From Candidatus Iainarchaeum sp. (lineage in GTDB: Archaea > Iainarchaeota > Iainarchaeia > Iainarchaeales > JAXPJC01), in assembly GCA_016187745.1 (NCBI GenBank), contig JACPJC010000004.1, positions 1 through 36,523 of the forward strand: 36,523 nucleotides of DNA, read 5' to 3'. Within the stretch, counting starts at the first letter, position 1, and each line of letters begins with the position of its first letter. Of the stretch, positions 1 through 8,593 are shown piece by piece. Below the pieces are notes generated by a model, which saw only the letters and a list, made by a program, of their open reading frames with translations, had not been told where the DNA came from and searched no databases. The position numbers and the translations under genes are program-made.

Positions 1-8
1 TGCCTACG

Positions 9-650
9 ATGCTGCTTATCGGCATTGCATATTACTTCTACAAATCCTTCAGGGAAAAGGCCCTTTCCTTTAATTTGTGGAATTCAGCGCTTGCAATTGT
101 GCTTGTGGTTTCCGCAAGTGTTGCGGCAATGCACATTGCAAGCCTCGGCTTCGGCTCCCCCCTGATGGCGGATGAGAAAGGCATAAGCAGGATTTTTGCA
201 TATGGCCTTCCGGCTGATGCGGATGAAGGGCAATTGCAGGGAATTCTCGCGCAATTCGGGGAAGTGGAACAGCTCTCCAAGACCCATTGGGCGGCATATG
301 CGGAAATTAAAGCAAGGGAAGGAACAAGAACAAAGGCAATTGAAAGGGCGCTTGCTGAAAACCTTAAGCCCTCGAGCTATCTCTATGTTGAGGATGTAAT
401 TCCAATGATGCGCATCAGCATATACAGAATCCACTGGCTCGGGGGATTGGAAAATTCTGATGCGAACAAGTTTTTGGAAAATGAATTCCTGGGAAATAGT
501 ATAATTGAGATTGAGCACAATGCGCGGGAAGGCACGACAACCCTTGCGCTGAAATCAGGGCTTGAAACCAACTGGCAGATGCTCTCAATCCTCACAGAGA
601 TAAGGAGCAAAGGATATGAGGGAAAATTAATGGTTGCGAGGGTTGGGTAA
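9..650 (+). CDS. Membrane-anchored hypothetical protein, possibly 5'-truncated by the window
   Basis: I do not recognise this 213-residue protein. The first 55 residues hold one or two hydrophobic segments (around residues 1-10 and 24-50), followed by a soluble region of about 160 residues with mixed alpha/beta composition. The reading frame is already open at the window edge before the first Met, so the true start may lie upstream with more membrane segments. The gene points away from the AT-rich block that follows and has a base composition like the bulk of the window. No catalytic motif is visible. Confidence 0.6.
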   Translation: MLLIGIAYYFYKSFREKALSFNLWNSALAIVLVVSASVAAMHIASLGFGSPLMADEKGISRIFAYGLPADADEGQLQGILAQFGEVEQLSKTHWAAYAEIKAREGTRTKAIERALAENLKPSSYLYVEDVIPMMRISIYRIHWLGGLENSDANKFLENEFLGNSIIEIEHNAREGTTTLALKSGLETNWQMLSILTEIRSKGYEGKLMVARVG

Positions 651-690
651 AATTATATTTCATATGTTATGGCCACACGGATGGCTTTAT

Positions 691-828
691 CTATATTTCA
701 TATTCAACATCTGAATCGTGATGGCCGAATAGCTCATCATTTTCTATGAATTCCCTGCTCCACTGCCCTGCTTTTTGCGCAGATTTTTGAAAATCCCTAG
801 GCACTACACTAATTTTGCAGCGGAGCAT
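691..828 (-). CDS. Small hypothetical acidic protein (45 aa)
   Basis: An ATG-initiated 45-residue ORF lies 18 nt downstream of the PEP-utilizer gene on the same strand. It starts MLRCKISVV, carries basic residues in the first half and an acidic C-terminal tail (ENDELFGHHDSDVEYEI). No clear Shine-Dalgarno sequence is seen, so it would rely on coupling to the preceding gene. The tail looks like a real small protein rather than random translation, but no family is recognised and it could be spurious. Confidence 0.35.
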   Translation of the reverse strand: MLRCKISVVPRDFQKSAQKAGQWSREFIENDELFGHHDSDVEYEI

Positions 829-846
829 ATTTTTATTTCAGAGAAA

Positions 847-2292
847 TTAGCCTTGGAAATACTCTTCTTCACTAAGCTTTCTTACAATGCCATTATTGGC
901 ATCCAATTCTATTAAATCCCCATCATGTAGAACGTGTGTAGCAACATGGGTTCCAACTATGCATGGCAGACCAAATTCTCTTGAAATAATCGCAGCATGA
1001 CAAGCAACCCCTCCTTCATCAGTAATAATTCCTTTCACTTTTTTTACCAAAATCATCATGGTGGGATTTGTCATTCCAGTAACCAGTATATCACCAGGTT
1101 TTAGAATATTTGCAATTTCAATAATCGCATGCGGGTTATCTACCTTAACTATTCTTGCCCTGCCAACGATTCTCCCTTTGTTTGCAATAGAACCTTTAAA
1201 GGAGGTTATTTCATTTGGGAGATGGGGCTCTAAAATCTCTCTTTTTGCGATAAGTGCCTTAGCACCATTATATATATCTATTTTATTATCATGAAAATGT
1301 AACAAACAATAGTTCCTTCTCTCTTCAAGGATTGCTTTTGGCAGGATAACACTTCTATTTAACAAATCACTCACTTCCTGTCTTGTATAAACCATATAGG
1401 CATCCCTTACAGAAGATTGCGTAAGCTGAGCAATTTTCTCAAAAAAGGGCAATAAATGGAATGACTCACCATTCCAGCACGCTTTGAGTTTTAATCTTAA
1501 TAAAGCAGCTTCACACAAGAATGACGAATACTCTTGAACTAATTCTGAACCAATTTCCTTATACAACTCACATTTTGTTTTTATTAGTTCGTTCCTTCGA
1601 TTTTCAGACTCCAACAGTTCTTTTTCAATGGCATGTCCTGCTTCTGATTTTATTCTCTGTTCTGCAAGTTTTAAGACCTCTTTTTCAGAAAAAATGTTTG
1701 CCAAAACCACAGAATATTTCTTGTAATGCTGCAATATCTTTGCATCTGAAATCTCGCCTTTAAGTAATTTACACCATTCTTCTTTTTCCTCTATAAGCAA
1801 ATCCTTATCACTTGGAGTAGTCAAGGTAGCGTGTGCTTCTTCAACATCTCCTTTGTATTTGAGTTGCAATAATTCTCTCAATTTATGTTCTATTGCAAAT
1901 GAGGGATATTCTGTTGATGTTATGAAATGTGCATATATCCTCCGTAGAGCATATGAATATCTATCGTAAATTTCACCCTGCTCTTTGTTTGGAACATTCG
2001 TCTCAACTGCTTTAAGAAGCTCATCAACTATATCCCAATATAATTTCACTGTTTTCTCTTGTTCTATTAGGGTAGTTTTACTTTGGGTAGTATCAAGTAA
2101 TTTCTTGCCATCCTCGCGTTCATGAACGATATCTTCATCAGACCAGAATATTTGACAATACCCTTTCTCTGCCCAAACAACTGAATTAGTTAGTACACAT
2201 CCCACCACGTCTCTATCATAGATAGATCTTTCCATCTGCAAGAATTGCTTATTAATTGGCTGTTCCCCCGCCGTATAAGGGATGTATTTCAT
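847..2292 (-). CDS. Stand-alone PEP-utilizer (swivelling phosphohistidine) domain protein
   Basis: The last 90 or so residues of this 481-residue protein are the mobile phosphohistidine domain of PEP synthase, pyruvate phosphate dikinase and rifampicin phosphotransferase: a KGRIVGRARIV strand, an LVTGMTNP segment, then TDEGGVACHAAIISREFG with the phospho-acceptor His at residue 432 and the following GLPCIVGT. The first 380 residues are mostly helical and charged and contain neither a recognisable ATP-grasp kinase domain nor the PEP-binding barrel. In known enzymes the swivelling domain shuttles phosphate between two active sites, so this protein should need partners or do something else. AT-rich codon use differs from the HerA and protease genes nearby and suggests transfer. 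A TATA-like TTTATATTA lies about 20-30 nt upstream of the start. Confidence 0.75.
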   Translation of the reverse strand: MKYIPYTAGEQPINKQFLQMERSIYDRDVVGCVLTNSVVWAEKGYCQIFWSDEDIVHEREDGKKLLDTTQSKTTLIEQEKTVKLYWDIVDELLKAVETNVPNKEQGEIYDRYSYALRRIYAHFITSTEYPSFAIEHKLRELLQLKYKGDVEEAHATLTTPSDKDLLIEEKEEWCKLLKGEISDAKILQHYKKYSVVLANIFSEKEVLKLAEQRIKSEAGHAIEKELLESENRRNELIKTKCELYKEIGSELVQEYSSFLCEAALLRLKLKACWNGESFHLLPFFEKIAQLTQSSVRDAYMVYTRQEVSDLLNRSVILPKAILEERRNYCLLHFHDNKIDIYNGAKALIAKREILEPHLPNEITSFKGSIANKGRIVGRARIVKVDNPHAIIEIANILKPGDILVTGMTNPTMMILVKKVKGIITDEGGVACHAAIISREFGLPCIVGTHVATHVLHDGDLIELDANNGIVRKLSEEEYFQG

Positions 2293-2355
2293 ACCAAAAT
2301 AAATGTTGTGAAAGTAATATAAACATTTAGAAAGCTAAGTTATAGGGAAGAAGCA

Positions 2356-2847
2356 ATGAATAAAATAAGAAATATTTGTATTCTGTGCGCAGGCAATATT
2401 TTCAGAAGCCCGTCGTTTGAAATCTTCTTAAAGGAATTATTGAAGTGGCATGGCAAAGGCAAGGTTAATGTTTTTTCTGCAGGTGAAAAAGACAGGGCAG
2501 GAAAAATTCCAGATAAAGAATCGCTTATATTAGCAAAAAGATTCGGATTTCCAGAGATCAGAAGCCATAAACCAAGACAAATCACTGAAGAAGATGTTAA
2601 GAAAGCAGACCTGATACTTGTCATGGGCCCGCAATTGAAGAAAAACCTTATTTCAAGATTTAGTAGTTCTGTTCCAGACATTGCCCAAAAGACTTCAACT
2701 ATTAGAGGATTTATAACTGGTAAAGAAAATATACTGCCTGAAAGAGCATTGGAAATACAAGACACACTTCGTCTGTCATTGAAAAAAAAGGCAAAGATTG
2801 TTTCGGGATTAAAACGTGCCGCAGTAAGGATAGCACGAGTTGTTTAA
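2356..2847 (+). CDS. Low-molecular-weight protein tyrosine phosphatase / arsenate reductase family
   Basis: The N-terminus carries the family P-loop C-X5-R-S: Cys11, then AGNIF, Arg17 and Ser18, with the CxxNxxRS pattern of this family. An ADLILVMGPQLKK strand further on matches the usual LVM segment. The C-terminal DP(Y/W) general-acid loop is not evident; SSVPDIAQ is the nearest candidate, so activity as a phosphatase is plausible but not assured. At 163 residues it is slightly longer than typical (about 150). It is divergent from the PEP-utilizer gene, with both promoters in the 63-nt gap, and shares its AT-rich composition. AGGGAAG lies upstream as a possible ribosome binding site. Confidence 0.8.
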   Translation: MNKIRNICILCAGNIFRSPSFEIFLKELLKWHGKGKVNVFSAGEKDRAGKIPDKESLILAKRFGFPEIRSHKPRQITEEDVKKADLILVMGPQLKKNLISRFSSSVPDIAQKTSTIRGFITGKENILPERALEIQDTLRLSLKKKAKIVSGLKRAAVRIARVV

Positions 2848-2889
2848 TTTTTTATATCCGTTTCTAACCTGAGGTTGAACGCGGTGGAA

Positions 2890-2978
2890 CGCGGAGAGGG
2901 AGATTTGAACTCCCGTGCCCCTTGCGAGGCAACCGCGTCTCGAGCGCGGCGCTTTCGACCGGACTCAGCCATCCCCGC
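2890..2978 (-). tRNA. tRNA-Ser(CGA), no intron
   Basis: The minus strand folds as a class II tRNA: acceptor GCGGGGA/TCTCCGC with one G-T pair, D-arm, anticodon stem CGCG around loop CTCGAGA (anticodon CGA), a long variable arm and the T-arm with GTTCAAAT. Discriminator is G, as expected for serine. No CCA is encoded. Unlike the other two serine tRNAs in the window it has no intron. Confidence 0.93.
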
Positions 2979-2987
2979 CTAAGATAA

Positions 2988-3302
2988 TTAGTATATGGCG
3001 ATGATTTTATTGGTTTCGTTTTCTTCCGAAGACGAGCTTGACAAACAGTGGCAACCTGAAACTATAAAACTTACCCCCGAAATTGTTACATATGTGCCGG
3101 AAATAGATGCAGCCACTTTTGGTGTTGAGCGAGGTTCAAGGTAGGGACACCAATCACTAACAAGGTCACAGATAAAGGTTATATGCCCATGTTCTCCACT
3201 TCCGTCTCGTGGTCCATAAATTATCCCCCGTTTGGTTGGTGATTCAGTTATGTGGATAAAAAATGAGGGATCTCCCGTCGGAATATTTTTTTCATAACTC
3301 AT
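2988..3302 (-). CDS. Hypothetical protein (104 aa)
   Basis: An AT-rich ORF lying just upstream (minus sense) of tRNA-Ser(CGA). The N-terminal half (GDPSFFIHITES, IIYGPRDGSGEHGHITF) reads like a folded protein, whereas the end is a serine-rich stretch of low complexity. No family is recognised. It may be a genuine small protein, a C-terminally altered remnant or spurious. Its composition groups it with the neighbouring transferred-looking genes. Confidence 0.4.
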   Translation of the reverse strand: MSYEKNIPTGDPSFFIHITESPTKRGIIYGPRDGSGEHGHITFICDLVSDWCPYLEPRSTPKVAASISGTYVTISGVSFIVSGCHCLSSSSSEENETNKIIAIY

Positions 3303-3349
3303 AATAACATCTATTACAGCTCACATTTATTAATCCTTATGTAGGAGTT

Positions 3350-4450
3350 CTACTTTTTATTGAGCTTTTCAAGCTGGTAGCGCTTGTTTATTTCACCCAA
3401 TTGCAATGCGCCGATGAGCTTTCCCCTGCGCATTACTGGCAGCATTGAATATTCCTTCCCGAGGATTTTTGCAAGCAGTGAAGTGATTTCAGTTTCTGCG
3501 CCTATTGCGTGAGCTTTCACTGCAATCTTCTTAACAAGAGTCCTGCGCCATGTGCTTTTTGGAATCTTTGCGAGCATTTCCGCATTAATGCAAGCCAAGC
3601 CTTTAGGAAGCGCAACTAAAAATTCTGTTTTGTTTGTTTTTTGCATATGCGTGAATAATTTTTCCAGAGTTGCATCTGCATCAGCCATTGCGGGCTTTTT
3701 GAGCATTACGCTTTTCACTTTTATTCCCCTGAGCGCGAACTTCAGCATTGCCATCTCGTTCTCCTGCCCTGCGCCGAAGTAAATGAAAATCGCAATAACC
3801 GGCAAAATTATGTCGCCAATGAGCATCCCAATAATGAAGAGGAAAATCGCAATGAAAACGCTTGCCTTTGCAATAATCGCGGTTCCGCGCGCAAATCCGA
3901 ATTTAAATGCGAGAAGTGCGCGAAATACTCTCCCCCCGTCAAGCGGAAGCGCTGGCAGGAACAAATTGAATGCGCCTAGGATTAGGTTTATGTAAAGGAA
4001 TGCAAACAGGGGATAGTTCATTATCGCCTTTCCAAGGCCTGCCGCAATAACAGAGGGGGAAGGCATTGGAATTCCGGGGACTGAAATCCAGAGCAGCGCG
4101 ATAATAAATGCAACTGCAAAATTGAATGCAGGGCCTGCAACAGCAATTATGAACTCGTCCCAGGGGTTTTCCGGCATTTCCTCAGTCATTGCAATCCCCC
4201 CAATAGGGAGCAGGATAATGCGCTCAACCCTAATTCCTTTCATGACAGCAACAACGCTGTGGAACAGCTCATGCACAAAAACGGAAAGGAAGAGCAGGAA
4301 AACAAGCAGCATTGTGGGAATTAAATTTGCGGAATCAAAAATAGCGACTATTACAGCAAGCAGAAGGATAAAAAGAATGAAGGTGCTGTGCAGCTCAAGC
4401 GAAATCCCGAGGATTTTTCCGAATTTAAGAGAGAGCATTTCAATCAGCAT
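3350..4450 (-). CDS. Site-2-protease-like zinc metalloprotease (M50B) with C-terminal CBS-like region
   Basis: A 366-residue integral membrane protease. Several hydrophobic segments fill the first 235 residues. The zinc motif HELFH is at residues 60-64 in a membrane segment and the third ligand lies in NLFLPALPLDGGRV, Asp171, as in intramembrane S2P/rseP-type enzymes. Residues 240-366 form a soluble domain resembling a degenerate CBS pair, ending with a charged lysine-rich tail. Known relatives cleave membrane-bound substrates inside the bilayer. The start codon overlaps the stop of the upstream HerA-like gene (sequence ATGCTGA), so the two are probably translationally coupled; a second Met four codons in is an alternative start. 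Confidence 0.88.
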   Translation of the reverse strand: MLIEMLSLKFGKILGISLELHSTFILFILLLAVIVAIFDSANLIPTMLLVFLLFLSVFVHELFHSVVAVMKGIRVERIILLPIGGIAMTEEMPENPWDEFIIAVAGPAFNFAVAFIIALLWISVPGIPMPSPSVIAAGLGKAIMNYPLFAFLYINLILGAFNLFLPALPLDGGRVFRALLAFKFGFARGTAIIAKASVFIAIFLFIIGMLIGDIILPVIAIFIYFGAGQENEMAMLKFALRGIKVKSVMLKKPAMADADATLEKLFTHMQKTNKTEFLVALPKGLACINAEMLAKIPKSTWRRTLVKKIAVKAHAIGAETEITSLLAKILGKEYSMLPVMRRGKLIGALQLGEINKRYQLEKLNKK

Positions 4451-7230
4451 ATCTGCTTGAGGATTTTCCCAGTAACCGCATCAATCCTTATTGTTCTTTC
4501 AGTTCCTTCAGAATCAAGCTCTGCGCGCCATATCGGCCTGTAAATTTCGGCAATGCTTTTAACTTTCACATTGGGCCATAATTTGCGCAAAAGCTCGGGA
4601 ATTTTCTCTTTCGGGAACTGCTCCCTGCACTTTGCCATTACGGAAGCGGAAACAAAGGGCATTTTCCCTAAACTCTCAAGCAGCTCGTGCTCAGGCGCAA
4701 GCGGCAGGTCAATTTCTATTGCCCGGGCATAGGCATTTTTTCCCGCGATTTTTTCCTTCTCAAGCAGCCCCTTGTCCGCCATTTTCTCCGCAAGGGTGCG
4801 CGCCTTTGCATCGCTTGTATTTAGGGTTTTTGCAATTTCCTGCAGATCCCTGGGCTTTTCCCCCATGTGCAAAAGCAAATTGGTTTCCTCCTCATTAAGC
4901 CCGAAAAACCCGCCCAGGCCTTTTGATTCCCTGAAATCCCCATCCGCAAAATGCAGGAACTCCCCCGTAAGGGAATTGATATAGCATGAGCGCTTTATGA
5001 ATTCAACCTTGTCCTTATATTCCTCAAAATCCGCCTTCCATACTGTGATGTGCTCTAACCGCAAAGATTTCACAGCCTCTTCCTTTCCGAAAATCCCCAG
5101 AACCTTCCTTTTCCTGTTCTTGTTGAGAATTTCATGCGCCTTGTCCTCGGAAATGCGCTGGGGAAGGGTGAGCAGCTCTATGCCTTGCTCTTCTTCTGCC
5201 TGCGCGCCCTCTTCCGCCTTTGCTTCGTGCACTAACTCAATTACCTCTGGCTCATTCGGAAGTTCCCCAAGCATTGCAAAATCCTTTGTAACGCCTGCGC
5301 CCTTCTTTTCAATCGCCTCAAGCACGCTCTGCAGTTTTGTCTTTGCCTTGTATTTTGCATCAAGCGTCTCAACAACCTGCCTTATGGTCTCAATGTCAAG
5401 CTTGTGCTCCTTCTCCAATTTGCGCATTACCATTTCAACTGCAAGCACATCCACTTGCTTCTGGCTGAAGGTGCGCGCATATTCGGATGTTTCTGCTTCC
5501 CTTCCCTCATGCTGGGACATTCTCGGGCGGATGCGCAATACGAAAGCGCGCGAGGTTTCCTCGCTCCTGTCCGCTACCATTCCCGTTCCAATAGGCATTG
5601 TTTTTATGAAATTGCTGCGCTTGTACTGCATGGGAATTATTGTCGGCGCCCTTCTATAAACGGCTTTTATATCGTCATCAAAAACCAATTTGTGCGTAAT
5701 GAGGATATCAAGCTGCGAAAGCACCTTTGCATCAATTGCGCTTGGCTGCTGGGTTGCAAAAACAAGCGAGCAGCCCGGGCGCCTTCCCTGCTTCACATAT
5801 TCAACAAGCGCTGTTGTTGCGGGGGTTTTGACGTTCCCTGAGGGAATCAGCGTGTGCGCCTCATCAATGAAAAGCCATGTGGGGGGAATTTCCACTTCCA
5901 GAAGCTCATCAACATCCATTGTCTTGAATTTCTTCGCGGCTTCCTTTCTTGTGGAAAGCTTTCTCGCTGCCAGAATGCGCCTTGAGAGTATTCCAATTAC
6001 AAGCGCACTCACATTGTCTTCCAGGAAGCTCGTGTCAATAATTGTAAGCTGGCCTTCGCGCGAAAGCTCGGCAAGCGGAGTGCCCTTCTCATCAAATATG
6101 CCCCAGGTTTTTGCAGCCTCGAACCTTGAGGCAAGGGCGCGCACAGAATCCTGCTTGTAGCCCCTTTCCCTTGAATTCAGCTCCGAATCCGTGTGCAGGC
6201 ACTCTATCAAATCCTCAAGTGAAAAGCCCTTTTCTTTTGCCTTTATGCTCTTTCCCTGCAGGTTTTTATAGCCGTGCTCAACTCTTTTCAATACCAAATC
6301 CAGCAGCAGGCCTGTAGGGCTGAATCTCTCTATTCCAAAGGTCAGGCACCAATCATCAGCAGTAAGGATTATGGGCGGCATTGCGAATGTCGCATCATAT
6401 GTTGTTTTTGGCACCTTCTCGGCCATCCCCTCGGGAATGAAAACCTTCAGATTGTGCAGGCCCTGGGGCAGCATTCCCCATTTCGTGAGCTCTGCAATCT
6501 CCTTCTCTTCCTTGTTCGGGTGCCTCATGCTCCAGAACACTCCAATAGGGTCAATTACAATGGTTCCGATGTTGGGATTTTTGAGCGCAAGCTCCTCTGC
6601 AATTACGCCCAGATCGTAGGACTTTCCCGATCCTCTCGCGCCGCATACAAATACAACATGCGGGTTCAGGGAATCAAAATAAATGTCCTTGTTCTGGTGC
6701 TCTGTCTCATTGCCTGCAATCCTTCCGATGTGCAGCGCGCCCTCAAAGCCGTATTTCAGCAGAAACGCTTTTTTGCGCCCGATAAAGACAGCCTTCCCGT
6801 CCTTGTCCTCAAGGAATTTCAGGGGAACGGCGCTAGCTCCCGCGCTTTCCGAGATTGAGGAGAGTTCTGCATTCTCAATTATAGTTTTCCTTATGTTCTC
6901 GCGCGAGGGCCTTTCAACATCAGAACCTGCGGTTCCGATACCTCCCTCCTCTGAATCTTCAGGGCTTTCCGCATCCCCATTATCTTCGGCATCTTCGGAA
7001 TTTTCAGCATCTTCAGGAATTTCCTCAGCTTCCTTTTCATGCTCCGGCTTTCCCTCTTTTGCCTGCCTTTTTGCGCGCGCTTTTCGCGCAGGCTTTTCTG
7101 TCCTTTCAATTTCCCCGGGATCTGGCAGTTTTCTTGTTTTTCCCACTTTTTCCTCGCTCAGCAGCTCATCAAAAATATCGGCATCTGCCTCTCCCGCAGT
7201 TTCCTCAATCCTTTCCTCATTTGCGCACAT
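4444..7230 (-). CDS. HerA/DUF87-type P-loop ATPase with acidic N-terminus and winged-helix C-terminus
   Basis: A 928-residue ATPase. Residues 1-130 are low-complexity, very acidic and Glu/Lys/Ala rich, probably disordered. The ATPase core carries Walker A GARGSGKS (197-204), a TIVIDPIGVFW segment, Walker B TWLFIDEAH (452-459) and a sensor-like FATQQPSAID (491-500), the pattern of HerA/FtsK-superfamily translocases. Near residue 750 onward there is a winged-helix-like stretch (EIAKTLNTSDAKARTLAEKM) and a further C-terminal domain. HerA relatives move DNA in repair and segregation, but the partner nuclease NurA is not beside it here. It lies 64 nt from ilvE and overlaps the M50 protease gene, an association whose meaning I cannot tell. 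A TATA-like TTATTAAAT lies about 35-40 nt upstream. Confidence 0.85.
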   Translation of the reverse strand: MCANEERIEETAGEADADIFDELLSEEKVGKTRKLPDPGEIERTEKPARKARAKRQAKEGKPEHEKEAEEIPEDAENSEDAEDNGDAESPEDSEEGGIGTAGSDVERPSRENIRKTIIENAELSSISESAGASAVPLKFLEDKDGKAVFIGRKKAFLLKYGFEGALHIGRIAGNETEHQNKDIYFDSLNPHVVFVCGARGSGKSYDLGVIAEELALKNPNIGTIVIDPIGVFWSMRHPNKEEKEIAELTKWGMLPQGLHNLKVFIPEGMAEKVPKTTYDATFAMPPIILTADDWCLTFGIERFSPTGLLLDLVLKRVEHGYKNLQGKSIKAKEKGFSLEDLIECLHTDSELNSRERGYKQDSVRALASRFEAAKTWGIFDEKGTPLAELSREGQLTIIDTSFLEDNVSALVIGILSRRILAARKLSTRKEAAKKFKTMDVDELLEVEIPPTWLFIDEAHTLIPSGNVKTPATTALVEYVKQGRRPGCSLVFATQQPSAIDAKVLSQLDILITHKLVFDDDIKAVYRRAPTIIPMQYKRSNFIKTMPIGTGMVADRSEETSRAFVLRIRPRMSQHEGREAETSEYARTFSQKQVDVLAVEMVMRKLEKEHKLDIETIRQVVETLDAKYKAKTKLQSVLEAIEKKGAGVTKDFAMLGELPNEPEVIELVHEAKAEEGAQAEEEQGIELLTLPQRISEDKAHEILNKNRKRKVLGIFGKEEAVKSLRLEHITVWKADFEEYKDKVEFIKRSCYINSLTGEFLHFADGDFRESKGLGGFFGLNEEETNLLLHMGEKPRDLQEIAKTLNTSDAKARTLAEKMADKGLLEKEKIAGKNAYARAIEIDLPLAPEHELLESLGKMPFVSASVMAKCREQFPKEKIPELLRKLWPNVKVKSIAEIYRPIWRAELDSEGTERTIRIDAVTGKILKQIC

Positions 7231-7294
7231 GCTCTTTCCAATATAAAAAGGGGCTTGGATTTAATAAGGTTTTTCTTTATGCGGCTTTAAACAG

Positions 7295-8227
7295 CTAAAC
7301 ATAATCGAGCCAGTTTTCATATTTTGCAATTTTCCCATGCACAATATCCAAATACAATTCCCTAAGCAGCTCTGTTATCCGCCCGGGGCAGGATTTTCCT
7401 ATTTTTTTATCATCAGTTTCCCTTATGGGGGTTATTTCCGCAGCTGTTCCGCACAAAAACGCCTCATCGGCATTATACAGCTGCCTTTTCCCGAAAAACT
7501 TCACAAGCACCGGAATTCTGAAATCCCTTGCGATTTTTATTAGCGTATCGCGCGTTATTCCGAGAAGGATGCTGCCTGCAGGCGGAGTAATAAGCTTTCC
7601 GTTTTTTACGATGAAGATGTTTTCCCCCGTGCCCTCGGCAACCCTGCCGTGCAAATCATACATTATTGCCTCGTCATAGCCCTTTCTATGAGCGTCATGC
7701 TTTGCAAGGATGCTGTTTGAGTAATGGCCGGTGATTTTTGCATGCGCAATCTCAGGGGTTGAATACATCCTCTTCAGGAAACTGCTTGTTGCGCTTATTC
7801 CGGATTTCTGCGCCTTGTCCCCCAGATATGCGCCCCACGGCCAGCAGGCGATCCCGATATTCACTTCCGCCCCGGTAGGGTCCAGCCCCAATTTCCCATA
7901 GCCGTAATAAACCAGCGGGCGGATGTAAATTGAATCCGCGCCAGCGCATGCCTTTTCATTAACTCTCACAGTTCTTATTATTGCGTTGCAAATTTCATGC
8001 TCGTTATGGGTAAGGCTCATTTCAAGGGTCTTTGCAGAATGGAACATCCTCCTCACATGGTCTTTCAGGCGGAATATTGCGTATTTCCCGGAAATTGTCC
8101 TGTAGGCGCGGATTCCCTCAAATACCCCCGAGCCGTAATGCAGCGCATGGGTCAAAAAATGCACATTCGCCTTTTCCCACGCAACAAATTTCCCGTCCAT
8201 CCAGATCTTTTTTGTTGGTTGCGGCAT
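7295..8227 (-). CDS. ilvE: Branched-chain-amino-acid aminotransferase
   Basis: Class IV PLP-dependent aminotransferase catalysing the last step of valine, leucine and isoleucine synthesis. Seen: IWMDGKFVAWEKA at the start, HYGSGVFEGIRAY, RPLVYYGYGKLGL, the catalytic Lys164 in HAKITGHYSNS, GYDEAIMYD and VAEGTGENIFIV, then GITRDTLI. GHY replaces the common GNY after the lysine. I start at ATG 8227 (310 residues) rather than the upstream GTG at 8236, because family members begin just before the WMDG motif and a TATA box at 8245-8254 sits about 23 nt before this ATG, fitting a leaderless message. No other branched-chain biosynthesis gene is in the window. Confidence 0.93.
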   Translation of the reverse strand: MPQPTKKIWMDGKFVAWEKANVHFLTHALHYGSGVFEGIRAYRTISGKYAIFRLKDHVRRMFHSAKTLEMSLTHNEHEICNAIIRTVRVNEKACAGADSIYIRPLVYYGYGKLGLDPTGAEVNIGIACWPWGAYLGDKAQKSGISATSSFLKRMYSTPEIAHAKITGHYSNSILAKHDAHRKGYDEAIMYDLHGRVAEGTGENIFIVKNGKLITPPAGSILLGITRDTLIKIARDFRIPVLVKFFGKRQLYNADEAFLCGTAAEITPIRETDDKKIGKSCPGRITELLRELYLDIVHGKIAKYENWLDYV

Positions 8228-8244
8228 CCATAACACCCATTGCA

Positions 8245-8254
8245 GTTATATATC
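8245..8254 (-). promoter_or_regulatory. TATA box for ilvE
   Basis: GATATATAAC on the minus strand, centred about 23 nt before ATG 8227. The spacing fits a leaderless archaeal transcript beginning at or next to the start codon. Confidence 0.55.
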
Positions 8255-8329
8255 AAAATACATTAATTAAGTTAGCGGTTTGAGGCACGGGATTCCTTTT
8301 TTAATCCTTTCCGCACACAATAAATGCAG

Positions 8330-8406
8330 TGGAAACATGAAATTCTCAAAAGGCGATTGCCTTTGGCTGTTCTGAAACTGCTGATTTTATCCTAAATAGT
8401 TTCCAC
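8330..8406. ncRNA. Candidate structured RNA between ilvE and tRNA-Trp
   Basis: An 8-bp perfect inverted repeat (GTGGAAAC at 8331-8338 and GTTTCCAC at 8399-8406) closes a 60-nt stretch that contains a second hairpin, AAGGC-GATT-GCCTT. No ORF covers it. On the plus strand the outer stem runs into ACA, as in H/ACA guide RNAs, but I could not find a convincing kink-turn. The strand and the existence of a transcript are unknown. Confidence 0.3.
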
Positions 8407-8407
8407 A

Positions 8408-8444
8408 ATAAGAAACCCTTCGTTTCTTATAATCTTCCGCTTTT
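8408..8444 (-). repeat. 16S-leader-like hairpin, copy 1
   Basis: On the minus strand this reads AAAAGCGGAAG, then stem ATAAGAAAC, loop GAAGG, stem GTTTCTTAT. The same arrangement lies directly before the 16S rRNA 5' end (32025-32060). Stem differences are compensated: an A-T pair here is C-G there, and another A-T is G-U there if read on the minus strand but A-C if read on the plus strand. That supports a conserved RNA structure transcribed from the minus strand. Confidence 0.6.
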
Positions 8445-8466
8445 GCACATCCTAATACACTTTCAG

Positions 8467-8539
8467 GGGGTCATAGCATAACCCGGCAGTGCGGTAGGCT
8501 CCAGACCTATTGATCGGGGTTCAAATCCCCGTGACCCCA
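8467..8539 (+). tRNA. tRNA-Trp(CCA), no intron
   Basis: Acceptor GGGGTCA/TGACCCC, D-arm, anticodon stem GTAGG/CCTAT with loop CTCCAGA (anticodon CCA), T-arm CGGGG-TTCAAAT-CCCCG, discriminator A. It is 73 nt long and has no intron, whereas tRNA-Trp of many archaea carries one. A possible TATA (CTTATAATC) lies about 40 nt upstream within hairpin copy 1. Confidence 0.93.
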
Positions 8540-8593
8540 TTTTTACTAAAGATGCATAGTTAAATTTGCAAATCTACTCCCGGGGGCAAATAA

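Noticed and set aside
4632..7298. Many plus-strand ORFs opposite the HerA-like ATPase gene, some over 190 codons
   Set aside because: They are antisense to a gene with intact Walker motifs and consist of Ser/Phe/Cys-rich translations typical of the reverse strand of GC-rich codons.
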